Shown in pieces: positions 37,012 to 44,172 of a stretch of 64,000 nt of DNA. Position 1 is the stretch's first letter; each line of letters starts with the position of its first letter. Source of the DNA: Halonotius roseus (GTDB lineage: Archaea; Halobacteriota; Halobacteria; Halobacteriales; Haloferacaceae); contig NZ_SESI01000001.1 of NCBI RefSeq assembly GCF_006861655.1, forward strand, positions 322,328-386,327. Direction: 5' to 3'. Position numbers and translations under genes: made by a program. The notes beneath the pieces were generated by a model. The model did not search any database. It was not told where the DNA came from and saw only the letters and a list, made by a program, of their open reading frames with translations.

Positions 37012-38247
37012 ATGGTCGATTACGACTCCTTACACGACCCGAACGCCGAGTACACGATGCGTGAGCTCTCCGGCGAAACGATGGGCGTCACCGCCAGCCG
37101 CGGCGGCGACCGCGACGTCGAGATCACCGACGTGCAGACGACGATGATCGACGGCAACTTCCCGTGGACGCTCGTCCGCATTTACACCGACAGCGGCGTC
37201 GTCGGCACCGGCGAGGCCTACTGGGGTGCGGGCGTTCCCGAACTCATCGAACGCATGAAACCGTTCGTCGTCGGCGAGAACCCGCTGGATATCGATCGGC
37301 TCTACGAACACCTGATCCAGAAAATGTCCGGGGAAGGCAGCATCGAAGGCGTCACCGTCACCGCCATCGCCGGCATCGAAATCGCACTGCACGATCTGGC
37401 GGGCAAGATCCTCGATATTCCGGCCTACCAGCTGCTGGGCGGCAAGTACCGCGACGAAGTCCGGGTCTACTGTGACTGCCACACCGCCGATGAGGCCGAT
37501 CCACAGGCCTGTGCCGACGAGGCCGAACGCGTCGTCGAAGAACTCGGCTACGACGCCCTGAAGTTCGATCTCGATGTGCCCTCGGGGCTCGAAAAAGATC
37601 GCGCCAACCGACACCTCCGCCCCGGTGAAATCCGCCACAAGGCCGAGATCGTCGAGGCCGTCACCGAGCGCGTGAAGGATCGCGCCGACGTTGCCTTCGA
37701 CTGTCACTGGACGTTCTCGGGCGGTAGCGCGAAGCGGCTCGCCGCCGAGATCGAGGAGTACGACGTGTGGTGGCTCGAAGACCCCGTCCCGCCGGAGAAC
37801 CTCGAAGTCCAAGAGGAAGTAACGAAATCCACGATCACGCCGATCACCGTCGGCGAGAACCGCTATCGCGTGACCGAGGAGCGACGCCTCATCGAGAACC
37901 AGGCGGTCGACATCATCGCGCCCGACCTCCCGAAGGTCGGTGGGATGCGCGAGACCAGAAAGATCGCCGATGTGGCGAATCAGTACTACATCCCGGTCGC
38001 CATGCACAACGTCTCCTCGCCGGTGGCGACGATGGCGAGTGCCCATGTCGGCGCGGCGATCCCGAACTCCTTGGCCGTCGAATACCACAGCTACGAGCTC
38101 GGCTGGTGGGACGAACTCGTCGAGGAAGACGTGATCGTCGACGGCTACATCGAGATTCCGGAAGAGCCAGGTCTCGGCGTCACGCTCGACATGGACGCTG
38201 TCGAGGAGCACATGGTCGACGGTGAAACGTTGTTCGACGAAGCCTGA
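37012..38247 (+). CDS. gnaD: Gluconate dehydratase-like enolase-superfamily enzyme
   Basis: 411 residues of the mandelate racemase group. It begins MVDYDSLHDPNAEYTMREL, as I recall for haloarchaeal gluconate dehydratases of the semi-phosphorylative Entner-Doudoroff route. Enolase-type features are VKFD-like KFDLDVPSGLEKDRANRH, metal ligands in FDCHWTFSGGSA, WLEDPVPPENL and VGENRYRVTE, and MHNVSSPVATMASAHVG. Related enzymes act on xylonate or galactonate, so the substrate is not certain. Monocistronic, followed by two hairpins. Confidence 0.85.
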   Translation: MVDYDSLHDPNAEYTMRELSGETMGVTASRGGDRDVEITDVQTTMIDGNFPWTLVRIYTDSGVVGTGEAYWGAGVPELIERMKPFVVGENPLDIDRLYEHLIQKMSGEGSIEGVTVTAIAGIEIALHDLAGKILDIPAYQLLGGKYRDEVRVYCDCHTADEADPQACADEAERVVEELGYDALKFDLDVPSGLEKDRANRHLRPGEIRHKAEIVEAVTERVKDRADVAFDCHWTFSGGSAKRLAAEIEEYDVWWLEDPVPPENLEVQEEVTKSTITPITVGENRYRVTEERRLIENQAVDIIAPDLPKVGGMRETRKIADVANQYYIPVAMHNVSSPVATMASAHVGAAIPNSLAVEYHSYELGWWDELVEEDVIVDGYIEIPEEPGLGVTLDMDAVEEHMVDGETLFDEA

Positions 38248-38278
38248 GCTTCGTCGAGCCAGCGGAGCTCTGCTCCGC
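38234..38278 (+). terminator. Two adjacent perfect hairpins after the dehydratase gene
   Basis: TCGACGAAGC-CTGA-GCTTCGTCGA (38234-38257) has a 10-bp stem with the stop codon TGA in its four-base loop; GCGGAGC-TCT-GCTCCGC (38262-38278) follows. There is no T-run, so they may protect the mRNA end rather than stop transcription. Confidence 0.5.
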
Positions 38279-38350
38279 GAGGGTTGACGAGAAACCACGA
38301 TACCCCTCTCGGGTCATCGTTTTACTGAGCTAGAGGGATCGATCGGTGGT

Positions 38351-38360
38351 GTTTATACTT
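38351..38360 (+). promoter_or_regulatory. TATA element of the pseudo-receiver gene
   Basis: GTTTATACTT, 22-31 bases before ATG 38382; supports that start over the GTG at 38346. Confidence 0.6.
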
Positions 38361-38381
38361 CCGGAACACCATCTTCGAGCT

Positions 38382-39827
38382 ATGGATGCGGAGCCACGGC
38401 TACTGTACGTAGACGCTGATGCCGACACGGCGGCGTCTCGCGCGGAGACGCTCTCCGCGGACTACGAGTTCGAGGTGCGGACCGCCAGCGACGTGGCTAC
38501 CGCGAAAGCAGCACTCGACGCACACGATATCGACTGCGTCATCAGCGAGTTTCGGCTCGGCGACGACGATGGCCTCGATCTGCTGTCGCACGTGCGCTCG
38601 GGACACAGCTCGCTCCCGGTCATTCTCCTGATCGACGACGAACCGGAGGAGATCGCCCGCGATGCGTTCAGCTCCGGTGCAACCGATCTCTTCCCCCGGT
38701 CGATGATCGAGCTCTCCTATGAGCCGCTGGTCGAACGGATCCGCGAGCTGACCGCCGAATCGACCGAGGCGGCCGCCGAGCCGTCGGCTGATGGCGAGAA
38801 ACAGACACCCGACAAAGCACGAACCACCGAGGAGGTCGCAGCGAGTACGGACGGTGGCGGCACCGAGGCGTCGACGCCCGGGTCGTCGGGGCCGACAGAC
38901 ACCACTGCAACCGAGTCGACAGCGAGCGACGATGCGGCCGACACACCGGCAGCCGATAAGTCGACTAACGATCTGTCGGTCTCCGATCTCGATCTTGAGG
39001 AGCTCCAAGCACTCCCGAAAGATGAGCTGATCGCACTGCTGGCGAAGATCATCGGCGACGACGATGAGCCGGCAACCGAGTCGGCCGAGGCGATGGCCGA
39101 AACCATCGACACGAGCGCGGCCGACAGCCAATCGTCCGCACAGGCCGCAGCCACCGACACCACGCCAAGCGATACGAACACACCGACCGCCGATGCGCCG
39201 ACAGCTGAGCCGGACGCCGACGACACGGTGTGGGAAACCAACGAGGGCTACCAGCGTCCGCCGAACCTGGATCTCTCGCCGGGGACAACGATCCTCGTCC
39301 AGTGTAGCTCACAGGACGCCCGCAAACACGACGCCCGTCGTGATCTGCTCGGCGTCACCGAGGCCGACGATCGCAATATCCTCCTGATCCAGTACCGATC
39401 GATGAACACCGATCGGCTGGCGGCGATCGCCGAGGCCGCCCAACGGGTCAAGGTGATCACCGTCGGCTGTTCACAGTCGGTGCCGACCGCCGTCAGCGAC
39501 ACCGTCGAGGTCGTCAACATCAACAACCCCAACGATGTGACGCGGCTCGGGATCCTCTCGACGAAGACGCTGGACGACTGGCGAGCCCTCGATGGCGGGA
39601 TCGCTGTCTCGCTCGACCCGCTCGACGTGTTGTTCCGATACAAATCCGTTGAGGGCACCTTCCGGTTTCTCCACATTTTCCTCGGCAAGCTGAGTGCCGG
39701 CGGGGCGGTTAGCTCCTTTTTCGTCAACCCCTCGGCCAGCAACCCACAGGATGTGAACACGCTCAAACCGCTGTTCGATCACATCATGACAGTCGATGCC
39801 GGCGGCGTCGATCTGGAAGGGACGTGA
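38382..39827 (+). CDS. Pseudo-receiver protein with C-terminal RecA-like haloarchaeal domain
   Basis: 481 residues. Residues 1-115 form a response-regulator receiver fold (RLLYVDADADTAAS), but the phospho-acceptor position is Glu (DCVISEFRLGDDDGLD), the conserved Thr is missing (VILLIDDEPEE) and the Lys is Arg (LFPRS). A Thr/Ala/Asp-rich linker (about 120-265) includes a short helix LEELQALPKDELIALLAKII. The C-terminal 190 residues (TTILVQCSSQDARKHDA, LIQYRSMNTDRLAAIA, ITVGCSQSVPTAVSD) resemble a RecA-like haloarchaeal domain without a Walker A motif. Probably a phosphorylation-independent signalling adaptor. Confidence 0.75.
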   Translation: MDAEPRLLYVDADADTAASRAETLSADYEFEVRTASDVATAKAALDAHDIDCVISEFRLGDDDGLDLLSHVRSGHSSLPVILLIDDEPEEIARDAFSSGATDLFPRSMIELSYEPLVERIRELTAESTEAAAEPSADGEKQTPDKARTTEEVAASTDGGGTEASTPGSSGPTDTTATESTASDDAADTPAADKSTNDLSVSDLDLEELQALPKDELIALLAKIIGDDDEPATESAEAMAETIDTSAADSQSSAQAAATDTTPSDTNTPTADAPTAEPDADDTVWETNEGYQRPPNLDLSPGTTILVQCSSQDARKHDARRDLLGVTEADDRNILLIQYRSMNTDRLAAIAEAAQRVKVITVGCSQSVPTAVSDTVEVVNINNPNDVTRLGILSTKTLDDWRALDGGIAVSLDPLDVLFRYKSVEGTFRFLHIFLGKLSAGGAVSSFFVNPSASNPQDVNTLKPLFDHIMTVDAGGVDLEGT

Positions 39828-39863
39828 GCCGATCTCGGTAGAAAGGACGTGATCCGGTCTCGG
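39817..39863 (+). repeat. Tandem duplication across the stop codon of the pseudo-receiver gene
   Basis: A 22-base unit at 39817-39838 (including the TGA stop) recurs at 39842-39863 with 19 of 22 bases identical, period 25. Confidence 0.6.
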
Positions 39864-40017
39864 CTCCGGCGGCCGCCAAGAATGCCGGAATCATCGAACA
39901 AAACCAAGCCCCACAGCGGGCTGTCTGTGGGGTCATGACAGCATCTCACATCGTCGAAAAGTGCCATACTGCGAGTCGATCATAACCCTTAACCGTAGCT
40001 GTGGCATCCGTTTTGAT

Positions 40018-40092
40018 AGCGGGATGGGATAGCCAGGAGATTCCGCCGGGCTCATAACCCGGAGATCGGTAGTTCAAATCTACTTCCCGCTA
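40018..40092 (+). tRNA. Initiator tRNA-Met (CAU)
   Basis: Acceptor AGCGGGA pairs with TCCCGCT; the first pair A-U and the three G-C pairs of the anticodon stem (CCGGG-CTCATAA-CCCGG) mark an archaeal initiator. T-arm GTAG-TTCAAAT-CTAC. Discriminator A, no CCA, no intron. CCTTAACC (39988-39995) is a TATA-like element about 27 bases upstream. Confidence 0.95.
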
Positions 40093-40201
40093 CTTTTTGA
40101 GGCGAATAATAAGAGGAGCGTAGCGACGAGTGTCGTGAGCCTCACAAAAGCTCGGAAGAGATTTGAAGGAGACAACGAGGGAGCGAAGCGACCAAGTTGG
40201 C

Positions 40202-40225
40202 GTAGTTCAAATATACGTCCTGCTA
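40202..40225 (+). other. Displaced copy of the tRNA-iMet 3-prime end
   Basis: 24 bases match 40069-40092 of tRNA-iMet at 21 positions (T-arm plus acceptor 3-prime strand), same orientation, 133 bases downstream. No tRNA 5-prime half precedes it. This is the pattern left by an integrase that used the tRNA 3-prime end as attachment site; the 110 bases between hold no gene. Confidence 0.6.
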
Positions 40226-40309
40226 TACGTCTCAGACTCACACTACAACGGCGAGTCTCTTCTCGACACGATCTGGGGCACCAGCGGTCGGCAGACGACG
40301 AGTGGGCAG

Positions 40310-41260
40310 TCACCAGTGCCAGTAGTTGTACGTGACCCCGGTCGCCGCCTCGCTTCGTTCCCACAATCTCCGAGCGGCGTCCTCATCGTATGAAGCGTCG
40401 CTGGAGGACTGCTTTGTTGGGGATCCCCGCAGGTTCTTGAAGCCGCCAGGCCCGTAGTAGTCGCCACCCGCAACATCGTCGGCTGTTGCCGCGTACAACA
40501 GCGGCAACACCCCGTCTGCGGGCGACTGGCCGACGATCGCATTAGCGATCTTCATCATCGCCAACCGGAGCATCGAACCCTGTTGTTGGGGCCCCCGGTA
40601 TTGGAGATTGGTTGCGGCGTAGCCGGGATGGCAGGCGACACTCAGCGTCCCGGTGATCCCATGGGCGTCAAACCGCCGCTGCAGCTCGTAGGCAAACAAC
40701 AGATTGGCGAGTTTGCTCTGGCCGTAGGCCTCCCACTTGTCGTAGGACTGCTCGCGGTGTAGATCCTCGAAGTTCAGCGAGCCGATCGTGTGCGCGCCGC
40801 TGGAGTGGGTGACGATCCGGCTTTCGCTGTCGCTGTCGAGCAGGAGGTCTAAGAGCTGTCCTGTGAGTGCGAAATGGCCGAGATGATTCACGCCGAGCTG
40901 TGTTTCGAACCCATCCTCGGTTTCCTGTCGGGGGATCGCCATCACGCCAGCGTTGTTACAGAGGATATCCAGCGTGTCGTAGTCGTCGGCGACGCCGTTG
41001 GCGAAGGCGGCGATCGAATCCAACGATGCAAGATCGCACTCCCGGACGTTCAGTGTCGCGCCGGTCTCGCCGACCGTGGTCTTGATCTCGGTGGCAGCCT
41101 GTCGACCGCGGTCGAGGCTGCGACAGGCCATGATCACGGTCGCACCCTTGGCGGCGAACGCTTTCGTCGCTTCGTAGCCAAGCCCACTGTTGGCTCCGGT
41201 GATAACGACGGTGCGATCACGACAATCCGGCATCTGATCGGTAGTCCACGTAGGTGACAT
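40310..41260 (-). CDS. Short-chain dehydrogenase/reductase
   Basis: 316 residues, Rossmann fold: cofactor loop VVITGANSGLGYEA, Arg in MACRSLDRGRQA suggesting NADP, DLASLDSI, NNAGVMAIP, catalytic Ser in IVTHSSGAHT and YGQSK as the YxxxK pair, with PGYAATNL after. Length and pattern match the retinol-dehydrogenase / protochlorophyllide-reductase-like SDR group common in haloarchaea. Substrate unknown. The gene ends 85 bases from the tRNA-iMet scar. Confidence 0.92.
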   Translation of the reverse strand: MSPTWTTDQMPDCRDRTVVITGANSGLGYEATKAFAAKGATVIMACRSLDRGRQAATEIKTTVGETGATLNVRECDLASLDSIAAFANGVADDYDTLDILCNNAGVMAIPRQETEDGFETQLGVNHLGHFALTGQLLDLLLDSDSESRIVTHSSGAHTIGSLNFEDLHREQSYDKWEAYGQSKLANLLFAYELQRRFDAHGITGTLSVACHPGYAATNLQYRGPQQQGSMLRLAMMKIANAIVGQSPADGVLPLLYAATADDVAGGDYYGPGGFKNLRGSPTKQSSSDASYDEDAARRLWERSEAATGVTYNYWHW

Positions 41261-41507
41261 AGTGGGCTCCAGTATAGCGAACGTTCACGCCGTGTCGTAA
41301 TTAATTACACCGATGCTACTGCTGGTGCTGTGATCGGTAGTGCCGCGAAAATTGGGATACAGTGCTGCACCATGCCAGTGGTGTAGCAGGGTTCGAGGGG
41401 GTCAATGTCGCGCGCTCTCGAAGACTCGGAAGTCGGGGGAGACTTCCACACCTATTCAGGGGGTGTCGCCTTCTGTGAGTAGCGACATCTTTGTGTGGTG
41501 CGAGGAG
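41261..41507. other. Intergenic region with a perfect hairpin
   Basis: No supported gene. GGAAGTC-GGGGGA-GACTTCC (41429-41448) is a perfect 7-bp hairpin. The minus-strand frame 41316-41558 has no family resemblance. Confidence 0.4.
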
Positions 41508-41516
41508 ATATAAATA
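41508..41516 (+). promoter_or_regulatory. Strong TATA element without a following gene
   Basis: ATATAAATA preceded by a purine-rich BRE-like GAGGAG; predicts transcription from about 41537 rightwards, where no convincing reading frame begins. Confidence 0.6.
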
Positions 41517-41536
41517 CATTCGGCGCAGAATATCAG

Positions 41537-41657
41537 CTGTAATAATCAGGAGACCCAAGGGCGGTCGACACGGAGCAGCCAGTACAGATTTCGTGGGAGT
41601 GCTACAAAAAACAGAGCGCGTCGAAGCCGGTAGGTCGGCGCGCTACCGCTGTTTTTT
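41537..41657 (+). ncRNA. Candidate small non-coding RNA
   Basis: The stretch lies between a strong TATA element (41508) and a hairpin with T6 end (41606-41657), about 120 bases, with no Shine-Dalgarno or plausible gene. Its 3-prime end would be the stem AAAAAACAGAGCGCG paired with CGCGCT..CTGTTTTTT. The only frame is a 26-codon GTG frame without recognisable similarity. It overlaps the 3-prime end of the minus-strand gene at 41643, so it could also act on that mRNA in antisense. Confidence 0.4.
41606..41657. terminator. Bidirectional hairpin terminator
   Basis: AAAAAACAG+AGCGCG (41606-41620) pairs with CGCGCT (41639-41644) and CTGTTTTTT (41649-41657), a 15-bp stem with a 4-base bulge. Read on either strand it ends in a U-run, so it can end both the candidate RNA (plus) and the 66-codon gene (minus), whose stop lies inside the stem. 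Confidence 0.65.
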
Positions 41658-41843
41658 CACCGGTGCGTAGCCGCGGGCTGCCAGCTTGCGCTCGACCCGT
41701 TCGGATTCGGCGTCCAGCGCGGCCGCCACAGGGGTCTGCTGTCGTCGGGCCTGTCGCCGACAGCGTTCTTGGGTCATCCAGCGGGATCGTTCCTCGTCGG
41801 TCATGGCCGCCCAGTCGGGCGGGAGGTCGTAATCGTGTCTCAT
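41643..41843 (-). CDS. Small basic protein
   Basis: 66 residues from ATG 41843: MRHDYDLPPDWAAMTDEERS followed by a basic helix (ERCRRQARRQQ) and ESERVERKLAARGYAPVKKQ. A minus-strand TATA GGTATATG at 41881-41888 predicts a start of transcription near 41858, which excludes the upstream ATG 41879. The basic helices could bind nucleic acid. Family not recognised. Confidence 0.6.
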   Translation of the reverse strand: MRHDYDLPPDWAAMTDEERSRWMTQERCRRQARRQQTPVAAALDAESERVERKLAARGYAPVKKQR

Positions 41844-42043
41844 AGCGTCGGTATGGGCATCTGTATGGTATACCGTCACACATATACCTCTTTTCGGTTC
41901 TGTTCAAACGGTACTCGTTTGGGTGGTTTTAGTTTTATTTCAACTAGCTTGCTGGATATTCACAACAGAAACAGGCTATTTTTCGCGTTTGAGACCGTGT
42001 TAATCAACCATGGACAATATCACGCGGTCTGAGAGACCTTGGC

Positions 42044-42053
42044 GTTTATATTC
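42044..42053 (+). promoter_or_regulatory. TATA element before the gene at 42086
   Basis: GTTTATATTC; predicted transcription start about 42075, ruling out the GTG at 42056 as start codon. Confidence 0.5.
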
Positions 42054-42085
42054 CCGTGGCGTCTACCACGCCGATAGACGACATC

Positions 42086-42469
42086 ATGGGATCCGATACC
42101 ACTGACACCCTCTCGACGCTGGGACGCGTGTTGTTCGGCCTCGGCGTCGCACTGCAAGCGACCGAAGATTTCCGGGAGATGGACGAGACGATCGAGTACG
42201 CCGACTCCGCCGACGTGCCACTGCCAGAGATCGCGGCCCCGTTTGCCTCCGGCATGATGGTCGTTGGCGGGCTGGGAACAGCACTCTGGCGGTTCCCGCG
42301 GCTGGCGACCGGTGCGGTGGCAACGTTTCTGGCGGTGGTGACACCGACGATGCACGATTTCTGGAACGCCGATCCCGACGACAAAAGCGGCGAGCGGCTG
42401 GCCTTTTTCGGGAATCTCGCCATGTTCGGCGCGGCCCTCGCCTTCCTCCGGGCGGCCTACAAACGGTAG
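42086..42469 (+). CDS. Small DoxX-like membrane protein
   Basis: 127 residues. Four membrane segments can be drawn: TLGRVLFGLGVALQATEDF, the region from EIAAPFASGMMVVGGLGTAL, LATGAVATFLAVVTPTMHDFW, and FFGNLAMFGAALAFLRAA. The pattern with TPTMHDFWN between spans three and four resembles DoxX-family proteins. Function unknown. ATG 42086 is supported by the TATA at 42044. Confidence 0.7.
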   Translation: MGSDTTDTLSTLGRVLFGLGVALQATEDFREMDETIEYADSADVPLPEIAAPFASGMMVVGGLGTALWRFPRLATGAVATFLAVVTPTMHDFWNADPDDKSGERLAFFGNLAMFGAALAFLRAAYKR

Positions 42470-42608
42470 CAACACGGATTTCGACCGGTTCTGAGAGGAA
42501 CACGACAGCCACCCGGTGCCGGTAGGAGCAACACTGTCCGCAACCGCGCTAAATCCATCCCCAACTGATCCGAAATATACAATACCATGTTTGAGTAATG
42601 AGTACGTC

Positions 42609-43478
42609 ATGAGTGAGGAGGTCGTCGCTGATTTCACCGGAAAGCTCCTCACCGAAGATATCGACCAGCTCAAACCTGTCAAAGGGAGAGTACTTCTTAA
42701 CCACGAACAGTTAGTGCTTGTCACGGGCGACAGCAAGGAGAGCATCTTTCTCTCGAAGATCGTCAGCACAAACCCCGGCTCGGTCGCCGACAGCGTCTCA
42801 CAGTTTTTTGAGGAGGCGATCGCCGTCGCCTACGAGCGAAACGGGAACCGACGGCGGGCGATCATCGGCGGCAGCCCGGATACCATCGCCAAGTTCCGGA
42901 CGCTGCTGTTCAAGCTCCTGATCGGTAAACAGACCGTGATCGCCCAACACCCCGCCAAACGCGGCGGCCGGGTCACCGATGTGCCGCCACGAAAGATGCT
43001 GTTGGACCTCTCCGAATCGGCGATCGAGCTCTCGTTGGACGACAAGACCGCCCGAATCAACGTTGAGGCGGTCATCGGCTTCGAGCACGAACAGCGGGAG
43101 CTGATGGATCGCGCCCGGCCGACGCTGATCTTGGATCACGCCGCCGGCAACACGACACTGACGACCTACATCTCGCTGCTCAGCAAGCGGAAGCTCACCT
43201 TCCTGAGTCAGTTTGTCCGGCTCAACTACAGCAAGGTGATCAACGACGTGCGGGAGACAGAGGTCAACGACACCGAAACCCAGGCCCTTATTTCGCTGTA
43301 CAGTGCCGGCGGCAGCGCGTCGCTTGAGGGGATCGTCACCGACAACGACACCGACGCACGGACGGTCGGCGAAAACCTCCTCGAAAAGGAGTTGGTCACG
43401 GAGGAGGAGGGCGTGCTCTATCTCACCTCCCGCGGCGAGATCGTCGTCACCGAACAGCTGGAATCGGTCAACGAGTAG
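42609..43478 (+). CDS. cheF: Taxis protein CheF
   Basis: 289 residues of the archaeal CheF (DUF439) family, which links CheY and the Che system to the archaellum motor. Characteristic segments are MSEEVVADFTGKLL, EAIAVAYERNGNRRRAIIGG, KFRTLLFKLLIGKQTVIAQHPA, KRGGRVTDVPPRKM and the C-terminal winged-helix-like ALISLYSAGGSASLEGIV. TATA AAATATAC (42573-42580) about 30 bases upstream. It stands alone here, apart from other che or arl genes but 9 kb from the rhodopsin-transducer pair. Confidence 0.92.
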   Translation: MSEEVVADFTGKLLTEDIDQLKPVKGRVLLNHEQLVLVTGDSKESIFLSKIVSTNPGSVADSVSQFFEEAIAVAYERNGNRRRAIIGGSPDTIAKFRTLLFKLLIGKQTVIAQHPAKRGGRVTDVPPRKMLLDLSESAIELSLDDKTARINVEAVIGFEHEQRELMDRARPTLILDHAAGNTTLTTYISLLSKRKLTFLSQFVRLNYSKVINDVRETEVNDTETQALISLYSAGGSASLEGIVTDNDTDARTVGENLLEKELVTEEEGVLYLTSRGEIVVTEQLESVNE

Positions 43479-43494
43479 TAGCCTGCCGGCAGCA

Positions 43495-43779
43495 CTACAT
43501 CGTGAACAGCTCGGTGTCGTCGGGCACCGAAAACAGCCCCATCCGGACACCACAGTCCAGCCAGCCGTAGCCGTAGGAAAACGCCGCCAGGGCGTTCACG
43601 GGGTCGTCATCCGCTCGGAAGTGACGGCCGTCCGCCAGATACGACGCTGCCATCTCCCGACACTCGGCGGCAGCCTCACCGAGTGGTGTGTCGGCTGGCG
43701 GTTGTATCGTCGCCGCGGCCAAGGCGTCGGCCAACATCCGCTCGTAGCGATCCGTCTTTTCGTCGAGGTCAGCAGCCAT
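43495..43779 (-). CDS. DUF357 family protein
   Basis: 94 residues, all helical: EKTDRYERMLADALAAA, EAAAECREMAASYLADGRHF and the family signature DPVNALAAFSYGYGWLDCGVRMGLF. DUF357 is an archaeal family of small helical-bundle proteins with no proven role. Convergent with cheF, 16 bases between the stops. Confidence 0.9.
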   Translation of the reverse strand: MAADLDEKTDRYERMLADALAAATIQPPADTPLGEAAAECREMAASYLADGRHFRADDDPVNALAAFSYGYGWLDCGVRMGLFSVPDDTELFTM

Positions 43780-43825
43780 ACCTGTGGCTTGCCGGCCAGC
43801 CCGAAAGCCGTTCGGTCGCTGGTCG

Positions 43826-43996
43826 CTACTCCTTGACGGACTGTTTCAGGATCAACGGCGTCACGATCGCATCCAGCGCGGCGATCCCGTAGGCGACGAG
43901 TTGGACGGTGCCACTCAAATAAAAGTAGGCGACGCCGGCGACGATCGCAGCTCCCCAGAGACCGATACCCCAACGGACGAGCGGATTACGCAACAT
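43826..43996 (-). CDS. 56-residue membrane protein
   Basis: From ATG 43996: LRNPLVRWGIGLWGAAIVAG, two membrane helices (about 9-29 and 31-50) and a basic end (LKQSVKE). ATTTTACG (44019-44026, minus strand) is a TATA-like element about 25 bases before this ATG, so the longer GTG start at 44032 is unlikely. No family recognised. Confidence 0.55.
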   Translation of the reverse strand: MLRNPLVRWGIGLWGAAIVAGVAYFYLSGTVQLVAYGIAALDAIVTPLILKQSVKE

Positions 43997-44092
43997 ACCG
44001 CGGAGGTTGACCGCGAGGCGTAAAATCGTCACTATCGGTTCGACGCCTGTTTCACTGACAGGCGATCACATGTGACAGTTGCTCGGTGACCA

Positions 44093-44172
44093 CTAGCTCC
44101 GCTCGGCCAGCTACAACTCCTCGTCGGCCAGCTACAGCTCAGCTCGGCCAACTACAGCTCTTCGTCGGCCAG
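44093..44172 (-). repeat. Tandem 20-21-base repeat carrying the helicase C-terminus and stop
   Basis: On the minus strand the unit CTGGCCGACGAAGAGCTGTAG (last codons plus TAG) is followed by three more imperfect copies of 20, 21 and 18 bases, each ending in TAG. Only the first is coding; the rest lie past the stop. Confidence 0.8.

Noticed and set aside
41316-41558. 80-codon minus-strand frame in the spacer right of the SDR gene
   Set aside because: No family marks; covers a hairpin and a plus-strand TATA element.
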